Source: Forficula auricularia (lineage: Eukaryota; Arthropoda; Insecta; Dermaptera; Forficulidae). Taken from it: 64,000 nucleotides of DNA. The notes under the pieces were generated by a model. It saw only the letters and a list, made by a program, of their open reading frames with translations. It was not told where the DNA came from and did not search any database. Within the stretch, counting starts at the first letter, position 1. Every line of letters begins with the position of its first letter. The stretch is taken from NCBI GenBank assembly GCA_024734495.1, contig JALMQS010000729.1, forward strand, positions 372,001-436,000, read 5' to 3'. Position numbers and translations under genes: made by a program. Shown piece after piece: positions 23,389-34,694 of this stretch.

Positions 23389-23604
23389 ATTGAAGGTATG
23401 TTTATTAATTTGATGTCCATAAATAGAAAGATACCTTCTCATAAGATAACAGCTTTAATGCTTTCTGCTCGTAAAAGGTATCTACTTAACAAATATCGAC
23501 TGATTGAAATTCCACATGCTCAAGGTGTAACTATTTCTATAACTCTTCACAACGATCCAGTTCATGTATCTTGTCATCAGAATTCCTCTCAAGCTTATTC
23601 TTAA
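23389..23604 (+). CDS. candidate terminal coding exon, protein not recognised
   Basis: A T-rich tract ending TTTTATAG (23381-23388) gives a good splice acceptor. It is followed by an open frame of 71 residues to a TAA at 23604, and an AATAAA-type poly(A) signal lies near 23680. The peptide starts IEGMFINLMSINRKIPSHKI and continues with a balanced, basic composition (for example SARKRYLLNKYRLIEIPHAQ) unlike the low-complexity ORFs nearby. No domain or family is recognised. The frame also has an internal ATG at 23398. It could be the 3' end of a gene lying to the left on the plus strand, or a chance ORF; no partner exon was found between here and the LINE remnant at 21.3 kb. Confidence 0.35.
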   Translation: MEGMFINLMSINRKIPSHKITALMLSARKRYLLNKYRLIEIPHAQGVTISITLHNDPVHVSCHQNSSQAYS

Positions 23605-23979
23605 TATGGAATATTAATGTTGTAATTAAAAAAAAAGTTGTAATTCTATTTTATAATGTAAAGAATACAAATTTTTTATTGAATAAAATATATTAAAGGC
23701 CTTTTTTTTATTTGTTTTAATTATATTCTATATAAAACATTTAGACTACTTAGGGAGGAATAATGATTTAAAATTATGAATTCATTATTTTTTAAAAAAT
23801 ATATTATATATGACAGACACGTAGGTACTTACCTACATTTTTTAGAAATTTTTTTCAAAATTTTATAAAAATAATTTAAGTATTTATTAATATAAAACTA
23901 TTGGTATAAAAAAATGTTAAATAAAATTTTAAATGATTTAATTTTATTTATTTTCTTAGAAAGACGGAGTGGTAAGCGA

Positions 23980-24352
23980 AATAAGTAGGTTATAATGAAA
24001 GGCAGTCCAAATTATTTAAATTTTTGATTCAAATACCGACGTTTCGGAGACCTTTTCCCTCCTTCTTCAGGGTAATGAATTGTTATTGATGGGTGAGTAT
24101 AACTCGCCTCCCATTTGTCTCTCTTTTTAGTGATAACAACAATATTACAATACTTTTCACCATTATATCACAAGTGTACTTAGTCAAGTTATCACTGAAA
24201 AGAGAGACAACAAATGGGAGCCGAGTTACCATATACTCACCCATCAATAACAATTCATTACCCTAAAGAAGGAGGAAAAGGTCTCCGAAACGTCGGTATT
24301 TGAATAAAAATTTTAAATAATTTGGACTGCCTTTCATTATAACCTACTTATT
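23980..24352. mobile_element. hammerhead-bearing foldback element (family 3)
   Basis: Arms AATAAGTAGGTTATAATGAA / inverse. The minus-strand motif core CTGAAGA (24070-24064) precedes a GGAG...CTCC stem, GAAA (24045-24042) and CGTC. The right arm's core is mutated (CTAAAGA at 24263). Confidence 0.8.
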
Positions 24353-25024
24353 TAAAAGATTTGTTTATTAAATTTTCGTGGTTACATTTACATTTAGTGT
24401 CAAGTGGGGAATTTCGAGGCACATGGGTCCCCCGGGTAAATCCCTAATATACTATGATAAGTTTAAGTGTATTTAAAATTATCGATATTAACATGCTAAT
24501 ATATGGGTCTAATTAAATCTACGATCTAATTATGATAATTAGCAATGTTTTAACAGCTAAAAAATTATAGAGTCGGTAAGCGTTAAGGAGAAATATGTTA
24601 GAATATTAAGTAGGTGAAAAGCTATAAGCTGTGAAGAGAACATAAAACATATTGTAATATATGATTTGAATAATGTTATCTGTTTGAATTAAAGAAGGAG
24701 ATTGGACTATTAAAATACTAAATCACAATTTGATTAGTAGATCTGAACATTGGCTTCAGCAGAAGTGGTGATAGGGCACTTGCTTCCCTTTGGTATATAA
24801 ATATTAAATTGTAAATTTATTTAAATATATTATGTATGTTTTTTATATTGATTTGATTATCTAAACTTCTCTTTAAAAAATAAATAAATAATAATTCACC
24901 TTTCGAACATTTTTTCCAAACGCCCAAGAACCAGAATAATAAATGCCTGAAAAATTGGATTTGTTTTATAAATGCATGATTACTAGAGTTATAGAATTTG
25001 TATTTTTATCTCTTTAATATCCTA
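24353..25024. other. AT-rich stretch without recognised gene
   Basis: Nothing beyond low-complexity sequence was seen. Confidence 0.45.
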
Positions 25025-25190
25025 ATGGGGGTCAGGTTGGCCAAGTGGTTAGAAAAATTGACTTTGAATCAAGCTAGAGCGAGTACATGCCCGGCTCACT
25101 GCAAATATTTCAATATTTGACCTGCATTAATGTGATCCCTACACCAATTTACACACACTTTCTCACACACACAACACATTCATAAGATTA
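25025..25190 (+). mobile_element. tRNA-derived SINE (degenerate)
   Basis: A-box-like TTGGCCAAGTGGTTAG begins the head and a weak B box follows. The body shares ATTTGACCT with the SINE at 59548. Ends in CACACA-rich sequence. Confidence 0.5.
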
Positions 25191-25235
25191 ATGGTTAAAA
25201 TGTGCTTTAGTCCCCAAAGGTTAAAAAAAATTACA

Positions 25236-25285
25236 TTAATTTATCCATGCTTCGCAGTGGATAAAGTAAAAACATATCCTAATCA
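25236..25285 (-). repeat. family B end fragment
   Basis: ATGCTTCGCAGTGGATAAAG is the terminal hairpin of family B (see 59920-60420), here alone. Confidence 0.6.
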
Positions 25286-25684
25286 ATTATATGTTAAATA
25301 AACCGAATGACAAATTAAATTCATTTTTCAAATTAAAATAAATATAAGAAAATAATAAGGTTTATTACATAAATTTAAGATTATAAGATATTAGATTAAC
25401 AATTACTTGTGAATTTTATGCTATTCATTGATAAATTTGTCATTTGATATTCGTGCATTCAAGTCTCCACATTACTTAAACGGAATTATATCCTAAAATT
25501 GTAAATATTGCAATAATTTTTCTATGGTTCGAATATTTTTATTAATTTCTTCTCATTATGAATATGAGGGTGGATTTTATTTACGCTATAGGCATATTTT
25601 GACTACAGGGCGAGACACAAAATTAATTATAAGTTGTAGAATAAAAGATTTCACTGTCCATGGTAACAGAATTGTTTTTATTTT

Positions 25685-25946
25685 AGGTTAAAAAATAAAA
25701 TGAGAGATGGAGTCTTCTGTTTTTAAATAAAATAACGTTTAATTATTTCTAGAGACTATAGTTTTGAAGGCATTGCCTTCATCATCAGTCTATCATAAAT
25801 CTTAATTTTAATGTAACTAAATACTGAAATATTTGTGATAGACTGATGATGAAGGCAATGCCTTCGAAACTATAGTCTCTAGAAATAATTTAAAATTATT
25901 TTATTTAAAAACAGAAGACTCCATCTCTCATTTTATTTTTTAACCT
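25685..25946. mobile_element. hammerhead-bearing foldback element (family 4)
   Basis: Arms AGGTTAAAAAATAAAATGAG and inverse are almost perfectly paired over more than 100 bp. The right arm carries an intact hammerhead-like motif (25843-25877). In the left arm the motif's GAAA has become AAAA on the minus strand. Confidence 0.88.
25843..25877 (+). ncRNA. hammerhead-like ribozyme motif, intact core
   Basis: CTGATGA, an extra T, a perfect 6-bp stem GAAGGC/GCCTTC with loop AAT, GAAA, then CTATAGTC. In hammerhead terms CTATAGTC supplies a minimal stem III (AC/GT around TATA) and a GTC cleavage triplet. The extra nucleotide between core and stem II departs from the consensus, so activity is not assured. 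Confidence 0.55.
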
Positions 25947-26730
25947 AATATAAGTTGTAGGTAATATTTTTTCTCAGAAATATTTAAACACAGGAAAATT
26001 ATTTTTGGGCAAGATTTTTTCTGTCAGCGTTATGCCCACACTTGTTCAAGAACCTAAACTCGTAGAGATGTTATTTTCATGTCTAAATTTTTAAAACTGG
26101 TTAGATTTTAGACTTTCTATCTTCAGAATTTCAAATTGAAAAATAAAATCAGAAAAAAATCTAATGGGTCTTATGGAAAACAATAAAATATTTGTTGCAA
26201 ATTAGCTGAAATCTGGCTCACAAGATTATATATATATATAACTGCACTTTTATACTAAGTTATATTTTTTTAGCTCAAACGATTATAGCAATATCATTAA
26301 AATTTTCGAAAAGTTTAACTAGTTTTAAAAAAGTTTGCTCCAATTTTAAAATTATGATAAGATTGGAGTAATTTTTGGAGACGGACTGATAAGTGAAATT
26401 GAGTGGATATTGATGAGGCAGTCCAAAAAAAGAAGATAATTTATACTATCTTTTTGTTCATAAACCGACGTTTCGGAGCCTATTCCCTCCTTCTTCAGGG
26501 TTTTGAAAAGTCAGTGAAGGAAATCCAATGCGACATTCCCCTCTGTCTCCTCTTTCAATGGCAGTAACATTAATACAATATATGTGGCAGTAACAATAAT
26601 ACATTATATTATTGTTACTGCCACTGAAAGAGGAGACAAAGGGGAATGTCGCATTGGTTTTCCTTCACCGACTTTTCAAACCCCTGAAGAAGGAAATTTA
26701 AACTATCTTTTCATTCTATTCATAAAAACC

Positions 26731-26762
26731 GACGTTTCGGAGGCTATTCCCTCCTTCTTCAG
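26731..26762 (-). ncRNA. hammerhead-like motif, CTGAAGA type
   Basis: Minus-strand copy: CTGAAGA, extra A, stem GGAGG/CCTCC with a six-base loop, GAAA, CGTC. The core is intact. Confidence 0.45.
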
Positions 26763-26862
26763 GGTTTTGAAGGGTCAGTGAAGGAAATCCAGTGTGACAT
26801 TCCCCTCTGTCTCCTCTCTCAGTGGCAGTAACAATAATATATCTTATTTCATTCTCAAAACC

Positions 26863-26895
26863 CTGAAGAAGGAGGGAATAAGCCTCCGAAACGTC
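26863..26895 (+). ncRNA. hammerhead-like motif, CTGAAGA type
   Basis: CTGAAGA, extra A, stem GGAGG/CCTCC, GAAA, CGTC. After GAAA the palindrome ACGT leaves no loop for stem III, so a single molecule may not fold fully; pairing between two molecules is conceivable. Confidence 0.45.
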
Positions 26896-26965
26896 GGTTT
26901 ATGAATAAAAAGATAGTATAAATTATCTTCTTTTTTGGACTGCCTCATCAATATCCACTCAATTT

Positions 26966-28029
26966 AAAATTATGAATTAATTTTCCAATGTATTTTGAAA
27001 TAAAGGCTGAATCAGTCAGTCTATTATGATTTTCGAGGAGCTAGTTCATTTAGTATGTCGTTTGTGAGAAAATTTAAGCCGGTAAGGGATGGCATGATGT
27101 TGGAGAGTAGGGGTAGGCATTAAGAAAGCGGAAAGAAACCCAAAGGTGCATGGGAGAAAGAGCAGGGGGAATTGGTGGCGATGTGACACATTGGACCCCT
27201 CCAGGCAATGTTTGCCTTCAAAAGACCCTCCTTGTGTGTCTTTGTGCTTGATCCGCCGCTCGGACGTTCAAGAAGTCAAAACAAGCAAGAGAATTTATAC
27301 ATGGACCCACCGCCGATTGGGTCCACATATACCATGTCATCGAAGAGAGTCACTATAGTTCCCATACCCCTTGAATGGGGGCCACCAGGGAAGAAACCAT
27401 CTTTCTCCTGATCTTGAAAGACTTTGCAAGATGACATTTTTCACGTGGACAAAACTTTGTATTCAAGGTGCGAATTCACAAACTGGACTAGAAACTAATT
27501 TTAGACTAATCTTTTATAGCTTCTCTTTTTTTGAATTCCCAAAATAGGATAACATTATTGATACGAAGAAAACATTTAGAACAATAATGGATATATATAA
27601 TTTTAATTTCTATCAATCAAATATAATTTGATATTAAAACTCATTAAATTATTCCAATTGTATGTCAATTTTTTTAATTCAAGCATAGATGCAACACCTA
27701 TAGAAGGGTGAGTGGAGACAAAGAAGGGTGTGTACAATCAAGGATCTTGCGGGACTGAAGTTTCAAGGACTTGGGAAAGAGGAAGTTAGAGAGAAAGAGT
27801 TTCTGATCCTAAGAAATCATGGGATTAAAGTTATTGGAGAATTAACAAGTTCGGCACTTCTCCAAAGCAGGCTTTTTGGGCAATTGTTAACTTTATTCAA
27901 TTGGAACACATATCATGATATTATCTAAAAATCAACTGGTGTGGGCGCCACACGACTTTCCCATTAGCTTCTCCCTTATTTGAAATCATTATACCAATTT
28001 ATTTCATTCAAATTACTTCATTTTGGGAT
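26966..28029. other. unassigned; GC-richer patch at 27.13-27.42 kb
   Basis: Two overlapping plus-strand ORFs (27146-27358, 27208-27411) cross a GC-richer stretch. Neither has a domain, and no acceptor or donor is convincing. It could be exonic or UTR. The ORF at 27728-27928 also has no recognised motif. Confidence 0.35.
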
Positions 28030-28800
28030 TCTCCCAACCCGTTTTGAGAAAAATGGAAAAAAGACCAAATTGCAAAATACCAAAAACCTGCAAGTAAACA
28101 TGTGCATCCGGCCCTTCGAATTTTAGCCAAGATCTCAAGGTACTTCTTCTAGCCTCTATAAATAACTCAAGTTTAAAATCCCAAAGCTCTGCGACTTACC
28201 ATATACGAGGAACGATTAAAATATTTATTTTGCGACACACCTAATTTACAGTCTCTTCCTTTATTCCAATCGGAATAAAATGTATGCATGACTAACAACT
28301 TATGACACTTGATAAATACATTCAAATTAAAAAAATCGTAATAGCCTTTTTTGAGAAACTTACAAAAAACGAAAAATCTTTCGTGTAAATGTCAACTTCC
28401 GGTGTTCCAATTTCAACCAAAAGATTGCTGTACTTCTTCTAGCCTATATCCAGCTTAAGTTTCGTATTCCATAGGTCTGAGACTTAAGGTTGCGAACTCA
28501 GGGGGAATATATACGTATGTACATATAAGTACGTACGTACATACATACGTAGATGTCTACACACGAACTAATAGATTTTTTGTCACTTTTTGTCCTCTGG
28601 AGACCACAATATGTTCTATATCAAGTTTCAAACTATTATGGGCATTCGTTCCTTCCACCTAGAAGTCACAAAGAGATATATTAACCTTTTTCGCATCAAA
28701 ACTGTAAAAGAGTCAGGACTCCCGGAGGTGAAAGCAATACTTCATATTATATCCTATATCATTATGTGATATAGAATATATAGGTAGGTGAAAGTAAAGA
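28030..28800 (-). repeat. dispersed repeat family C, inverted copy
   Basis: Holds inverses of the family C blocks: CTTCCACCTAGAAGT, GAGTCAGGACTC, GTACTTCTTCTAGCC. A GTACGTACGTACATAC simple repeat lies at about 28530. No ORF. Confidence 0.65.
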
Positions 28801-29149
28801 AATATAGGAAGAACGGAGACGCTTCTACTTGGAGTAGAATCATTTATTAATCCATTAATCGTATCGCTTGTTTCTGAATTACATCCAAAGTTAAAAGAGT
28901 AGAAGTGTTCATTGCGTTTTAATCTTTTGGAAATCTGAATACTGAACCAGAGAAGTCAATATTAAAAAATTCCGGGACGTTCAAAATAAGAGGCAAATTA
29001 TTAAACTTTTTCATGAATATTCGTGGCTATGGAACTATTTGGATAGATTAGAGAGAAAATGAAGAAGAATATAATCAACTGTTTTCTTGAGACCAAGTTA
29101 CCAAATAAACAAGATAGGAACAGTCCTTTTCTAATGGATGACCTTTTAG

Positions 29150-29313
29150 CGAGGGGTGAACCGCGACCTAAAATCGTGTACATCTACTTCCACTTTCATT
29201 TCCAAGTTGAAGACAATAAATAAAAGACAATAGATTATCTGATGAATTCCAAAGTAATTCAAAATAATTTCAAAGACAGTATACACCTAATTCCAATCGC
29301 GGTTCACCCCTCG
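29150..29313 (+). mobile_element. hAT-like MITE, same family (copy 4)
   Basis: CGAGGGGTGAACCGCGACC and its inverse bound the unit, with a perfect 8-bp target duplication CCTTTTAG on both sides (29142-29149, 29314-29321). Together with copy 1 this fixes the element ends. Confidence 0.92.
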
Positions 29314-29321
29314 CCTTTTAG

Positions 29322-30270
29322 TCTCAGTGATGATTCTCTTGAAAAAGGTTTGACTTTTAATTCTGGAGTCTTTTCTTCGAAACTCAATAATTTTATGAGA
29401 CCACATAAAAAATTATTATAGTGATATATATGAAGTTCTTCATCAGAATTTAAACTTCATAATATCACAATATTTAAGTTTTAATTTAGAAAAACTTATT
29501 GTTAATAGCTTAAGATTTCATTTATGTTTTTATTTTCTTATCCACTCATTTTTTAGGTCTAATGAATTCCTGCTTGACACTGTTCGATTGTGAGAAAAAT
29601 TAAACTAATCCATCCCTTTCATTGAAGAATTCTTGGTGCTGAGTTCATCTTTATAAGTATTATGCGTTTTATGTGACACGAGTCAAATTTTCACGTTTAA
29701 TCCAAAATCTATCACCACTTTGCATAAATGACATCACGTTTATTTTTTAAAGATCCTGAGGCCCAAAAGAAAGTTATCCTCCTTCCTACTATTAATAAAA
29801 ATGTCATTCTACAAGCCAAATTTATTATAAAAAAAGACTTCACATTTAGTATTTTATATGATTTTGTAAATAACAAATAGGATGCTTTAAGAAATCTTAA
29901 GTGATGCGATTTTTCTTTGAAATTAATAACTGTATTTTTGCATATTTTTTCAATTAATTAAATTAATTTTGATGATTTAGGCAAGGTTTCCGAAACTCTA
30001 TTATGATTAATTTAAAAAAATCTAATACTTTTATTTAATTTATTTTATAGCCTATTCTTACTTTGAAAAGAACTAAATAAGTATACTTGGCGGTCCGAAC
30101 GTTGCTTGGAAATTTACCTTAGTTAAAAGTGATATATTAATAAAAATTTTAATTTTAAATTCACGTAACAATGTTGATTTTTATTTGCAGCACGATTAAA
30201 TAAAATTGAAATAAAAGTTATTTTATTAAGTTTCGGTCCGCGATATAAATGAAAAATGGTTTAAAGCAGG
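29322..30270. other. AT-rich stretch without recognised gene
   Basis: No supported feature. Confidence 0.45.
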
Positions 30271-30345
30271 GATGTCCAACCTTTTGGCTTACACGGGCCA
30301 CATTTGAAAGAAAAAATTGTCCCGGGCCCCAGATAAAATATATAG
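30270..30345 (+). mobile_element. hAT terminus fragment
   Basis: GGGATGTCCAACCTTTTGGC followed by ACGGGCCACATTTG is the subterminal block of non-autonomous hAT elements; an inverted partner lies near 33545-33573. The span between holds the 109-bp satellite. Confidence 0.55.
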
Positions 30346-30662
30346 ATACTAATTCTACCTATTTTGTTGATCTAAAAAGATAATTGATAATATTAAATAA
30401 AAAAATTATTGACTGTTAAAACAAATACAATCTTTTATAAAACAATCTTTAAACGTTTAATCAAACTCCACAAATTTCGGGAGAATTTCTCCCTTTCTCA
30501 ATGCTTAATTTTCAGCTAAGACTAGCTAATAAATATGTGTTTATTAATTTAAATTGTATTATTTCATCGGTCCATTTTATAATTATATATATTTTTACTA
30601 TTCAATCAAATATAAAAAAATAATCATGAAAAACATTTCAATCATGCAAAAAATGTATATAT

Positions 30663-31135
30663 AATCAGGAAACATTTTCAAATAAAAAGCTAAAATTTGG
30701 TGGATTGTAATGCAAAATACATAGTTGCCTACCATTTTCAGCTCATTAACTAAAATCTGTCAAAATTGGCATTGTCTACACTGCAGAAACCGTTTTCAGG
30801 TAAAAAGCTAAAATTTGGTGCATTGTATTTGCATATTTGAGTACCAATTTTCAGCTCATTAATTAAAACCTTATAAGATTGGCATTTTGTACTTTCAGGA
30901 ACCGTTTTTAGGTAAAAAGCTAAAATTTGTTGCATTGTAAGATATTTGTGTACCAATTTTCAGCTCATTAATTAAAACCTTATAAGATTGGCATTTTGTA
31001 CTTTCAGGAACCGTTTTAGGTAAAAAGCTAAAATTTGGGGCATTGTAAGAAATTTGCGTATCAATTTTCAGCTCATTAGCTAAAAACTTTCAAGATTGGC
31101 ATTTTATACTCTCAGGAACCGTTTTCAGGTACCTA
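30663..31135 (+). repeat. 109-bp satellite, five partial to full copies (locus 2)
   Basis: Units near 30663, 30779, 30891, 31001 and 31109 share AGCTAAAATTTG and ACCAATTTTCAGCTCATTA with locus 1. Spacing is 108-116 bp. The inverted frame of locus 1 is absent here. Confidence 0.88.
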
Positions 31136-32954
31136 AAAGCAAATGAAAATAATATATATTTTATAAATCGATATTTATTTTTTATGTAATTGAAATTTTT
31201 TCATCAGAGAAAATAAATAATTCGAAATATTCGATAAAAATTTTTTTTCTGACAACACGTCTCAACTTGTCCATGCGTGTATAGACTCGTTTAAAATAAA
31301 CTCGAGTTTTTATCATTAAAAAATCTATTAAATATTTGTAATTGGAAATAAGCAAAACGGGGAATTCTAGAGCAATTGAGTACTAATACTATCTAATGCA
31401 AGCCTGGCCAACCTGAATGGTCTGCGTGCCGATTGACGATTTAAAATTTTCTGATGGCCGCACATATAATAATAAATAAGAATAATTACAATTTTTTCAA
31501 TATTTTTTTTCTCCCTTTCCAACGAATTTGGTACTTATCAATTTTTATTGAAAGTTTTTATTTATTATATTAATTTGAATGTAGCGATACACTGAAAGTG
31601 TTCAATTAGTGTAAATATGGAAAAAAATAATACTACAACCAGATATAAAATGAAAACACACATTGATACAAAAACTTAATATATATTTGTATGGTAATAA
31701 ACATAATCCAAATTATTAGTTAAGTCGCATAAACCAAACAATATTTCAAATTTTATGTTAAAATAACAAACCAATTTGAAAATAGCTTTTTCTTTTATTC
31801 TGTCTGATATTTGCGTTTCTTTTTTTTTAGATTTGGGAAAGTAAAGTAAAATATAGGTTTCCATTTTAAAATTAGAACTTGACCTTGAAATACTCTTTGA
31901 AAGCTTGTTCTAGGTCAATAAACAATAGTGTAGTTTAGTTTCCTCCTTAATATAAATAAACTTTTATTTGAAACTGTTTTTGAGTTATAAGACTGTCTCA
32001 AGATAAACTCACTAAATACTAAATTTTCTCTTATTTAGTTTACAGACAGATTTTGTACTGACACTAAAAGAGGCTCTTCGGCTAAAGAAGAAAGACACGG
32101 GTTCGAATCCTGTCGAGTGCTCAATTAATTTCTCCTTTTCAAAAAATAATAAAATAATTATCTAAATATGTAGAATTAACATAAGAAATTATTGATTACA
32201 TTATTTAACTTTCGCGGGTCAAATTGCTTAAAAAAACTAATACTAACGTTAAAAAAGTTAATTTGTCTAACATTATTAACACATTTGAATTGGTGACAAA
32301 TATTGTGATTATATAACTGTTAAAAATGATCTTTCTTTGACGATAAAAATCAAATTATTGCCAAGTAATAATGATAAAATAAATCAGTAAACAGTCATGC
32401 AAATGACTCATCCGAGAATAATGAAAAGTTGATAGGTACATAAATATTCTATCTTCGGAAATGATTCTTTATAGTTTATTCAAATAAGAAATTAAAATTA
32501 TTATTGACATAACTATGATTAGATAAATGTTATATTTTCCTCATATTTCACAAAAATATTTATTTCTGATGCTCATAAATGCCTTCATTCAATTTTCCTT
32601 AATTCTTTCGCGTTTACTAATAATTACGTTGACGCATTTGCATTCAAATATCAATGATTTCATTGTTATATTATTATTTTCAGTAGAATCAAAATAGATA
32701 ACGAAACAAGAATAAAACTGAATAATACCATATACTCATTCTAGAAAAACCGAAGGCTCCCTTTATCTCCTTGTGGACCTCCTGAATCAATTCCATTGAG
32801 TTAACTTCTACGTCACTGGGTTTGAGGAAACCCAAAGTGAATCAATTTGATGGTATCATGATTTTAATAAGGGAGAAACTAATGTGGAAGTCGCGTGGGA
32901 CCCACACCAGTTGATTTAATTATAAATGTGAAAGTAAAGAATCAAGTGAATTAT
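31136..32954. other. AT-rich, with a tRNA-like fragment at 32067-32120
   Basis: A hAT-like GCCTGGCCAACCTGAATGG sits near 31403. A B-box motif GGTTCGAATCC is at about 32099, within CACGGGTTCGAATCCTGTCG; no complete tRNA cloverleaf can be drawn. Nothing else is recognised. Confidence 0.4.
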
Positions 32955-33575
32955 ATATACCAGGTTGTCCAACCCGCGGGCCGCATACGGCCCAGCACAG
33001 CAATGAGTGTGCACAACATAAAATCATACATTTGTACAATACGTGAAGCTTTTTTCAAGAATAAAATTCACTAAAAGCAAAGTTATAAGCTCAACTACAT
33101 ATATAAGATAAAAAAATAATGAAGCTTCGAATATTTAAAAATTCTTCGTCATTCATATTTTCATTTTCTAAAATATTTATTATTTCCGTAATTTATTGCT
33201 ACGACACTAACCAAGTCTTTTAGTTATCATTCTAAAAAGTACAATGAGACAAGGAATTGGGGTTTTCTAGAACAATCACAATTAATTGATAATTTCTCTC
33301 CTGGACTAAAACTTATAAGTACTTGTCTTTTAGATCTTTGCACGCTCTTACATGACAATAGATAATGGATAATCAGGGATTATTATATCTGCGACCCTTT
33401 TAAAAAATAAATTATAATTCCTCATATTCTTCTTTATTCCCATTCGATTTAAATTTTGAATCTGAACTAGAATTCAAGATTTCTAAAAATGATCATTATT
33501 TTGGTCTATTTTCGACTGCATTTTCATTAAAATAAATTTTCTAGCCCGTGTAAGCCAAAAGGTTGGACACCCTTA
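32955..33575. mobile_element. hAT-type non-autonomous element
   Basis: Starts CAGGTTGTCCAACCCGCGGG and ends AGGTTGGACACCC. Its interior (TTGTCTTTTAGATCTTTGCA and neighbours) recurs inverted at 37.97-38.2 kb, and its left end recurs inverted at 39.05-39.11 kb. Confidence 0.65.
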
Positions 33576-33879
33576 ACGTATACTACACCCGGAGCATACC
33601 GATCTAAAAAGTAATGAATAGTTTTGTATTTCTCAAAGGCATAACACTTAATCATATTTAGTTTTCAAATATGTATTCCCATTTTGGAAATAAACACCAT
33701 TTGAAACTTTTTATTCATTTGAAATTTCTCCCTTATATTTTCAAATTTGAGAAAAAGATTCAAGCAAGCCAAACTGATGTCACGCCATTGATCCTTGTTA
33801 AAAGAGAAAATTGAGAATTCAATAAGGTTGTCATCCGCTTGATGCAAATAAACATATAAATATATAACGAACTAGCTGC

Positions 33880-34060
33880 ACCCTCGGACCATCACCCCCC
33901 GTACCAAGTCCTCCGCCCCCCCCCCCCGACACCCCCATGGACCCCCACTCCACCAACCCCGAATCCCACCCCCGCATTAGCCCCTGGACCCCACCCCCAC
34001 GCACGCGCGGCTCACCCCGCCCCACACCCTGAACCCCCAGCCCCGCTCCCACCATGCTCA
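33880..34060. repeat. C-rich low-complexity tract
   Basis: About 180 bp made mostly of CCCC runs separated by A/T/G, with a run of a dozen C at about 33917-33928. The minus strand is G-rich with many GGGG runs, so it could form quadruplexes. The 76-aa Gly-rich minus-strand ORF is a by-product. Confidence 0.85.
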
Positions 34061-34694
34061 CCTAGTTTTTGCATTTCTAGCCATCTAGTGACCCACAGAT
34101 TATGTATACAAAATTTGGTTGAGTTTGGTCCAAGAGCAAGAATTTTCATTTTTGACCCCCCCCCATTTTTGGGTGGTTAGTTTTTGCATTTCTAGCCTCT
34201 CTAGTAGGCCCACAGATTATGTATACAAATTTGGTTGAGTTTGCTCCAAGGGCAAGAATTTACATTTTTTCACCCTCCCCCTTTTTGTGGGAAATTTTTT
34301 AAACAAAAGTTGTCAGAAATCACATCCCTTACAACTTTGCTCATTATAAAATTTGCCGTAGAGTTAATAGTTTAGGAGTTATTTGATAATTTTCATTCGT
34401 GCGCCCCCCCCCCACCCAACCCCCTTTTGGGGGTCAAAATATCAAAACGTTATATAGCATAAACGTAAGTTAGAAGACATCTGATCCAAATATGAAATTT
34501 CACAATAATCCCTTCAGTCGTTTTTACGTGAATCGTGAGCAACTGTTCGCGGAAACCGGAAACTTTGTAGTAAACATACAGACAGACACACAGACAGGAA
34601 TTTTGTTGAGGGTGTTTTCGTTCATAACTTTTTTTGAAACGTGTGAAACCAAAATATGGCGTGATTTGAGCAATGTACAGACAAAACCTTAATT
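34060..34694 (-). repeat. dispersed repeat family A relative
   Basis: Shares TTTTTGCATTTCTAG, TGTATACAAAATTTGGTTGA and GGTCCAAG blocks with the family A units. The ATG at 34492 opens a 66-aa ORF without motif. Confidence 0.65.

Larger units (their letters stand above)
26398..26965. mobile_element. nested hammerhead-bearing foldback elements (family 3 relatives)
   Basis: Outer arms GAGTGGATATTGATGAGGCA / inverse enclose a partly duplicated interior. Motifs: minus strand 26467-26498 and 26731-26762, plus strand 26863-26895, and a truncated one near 26682. Sequences around GTAACAATAATA pair across the centre. The ORF at 26584-26781 is from the arms. Confidence 0.85.
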
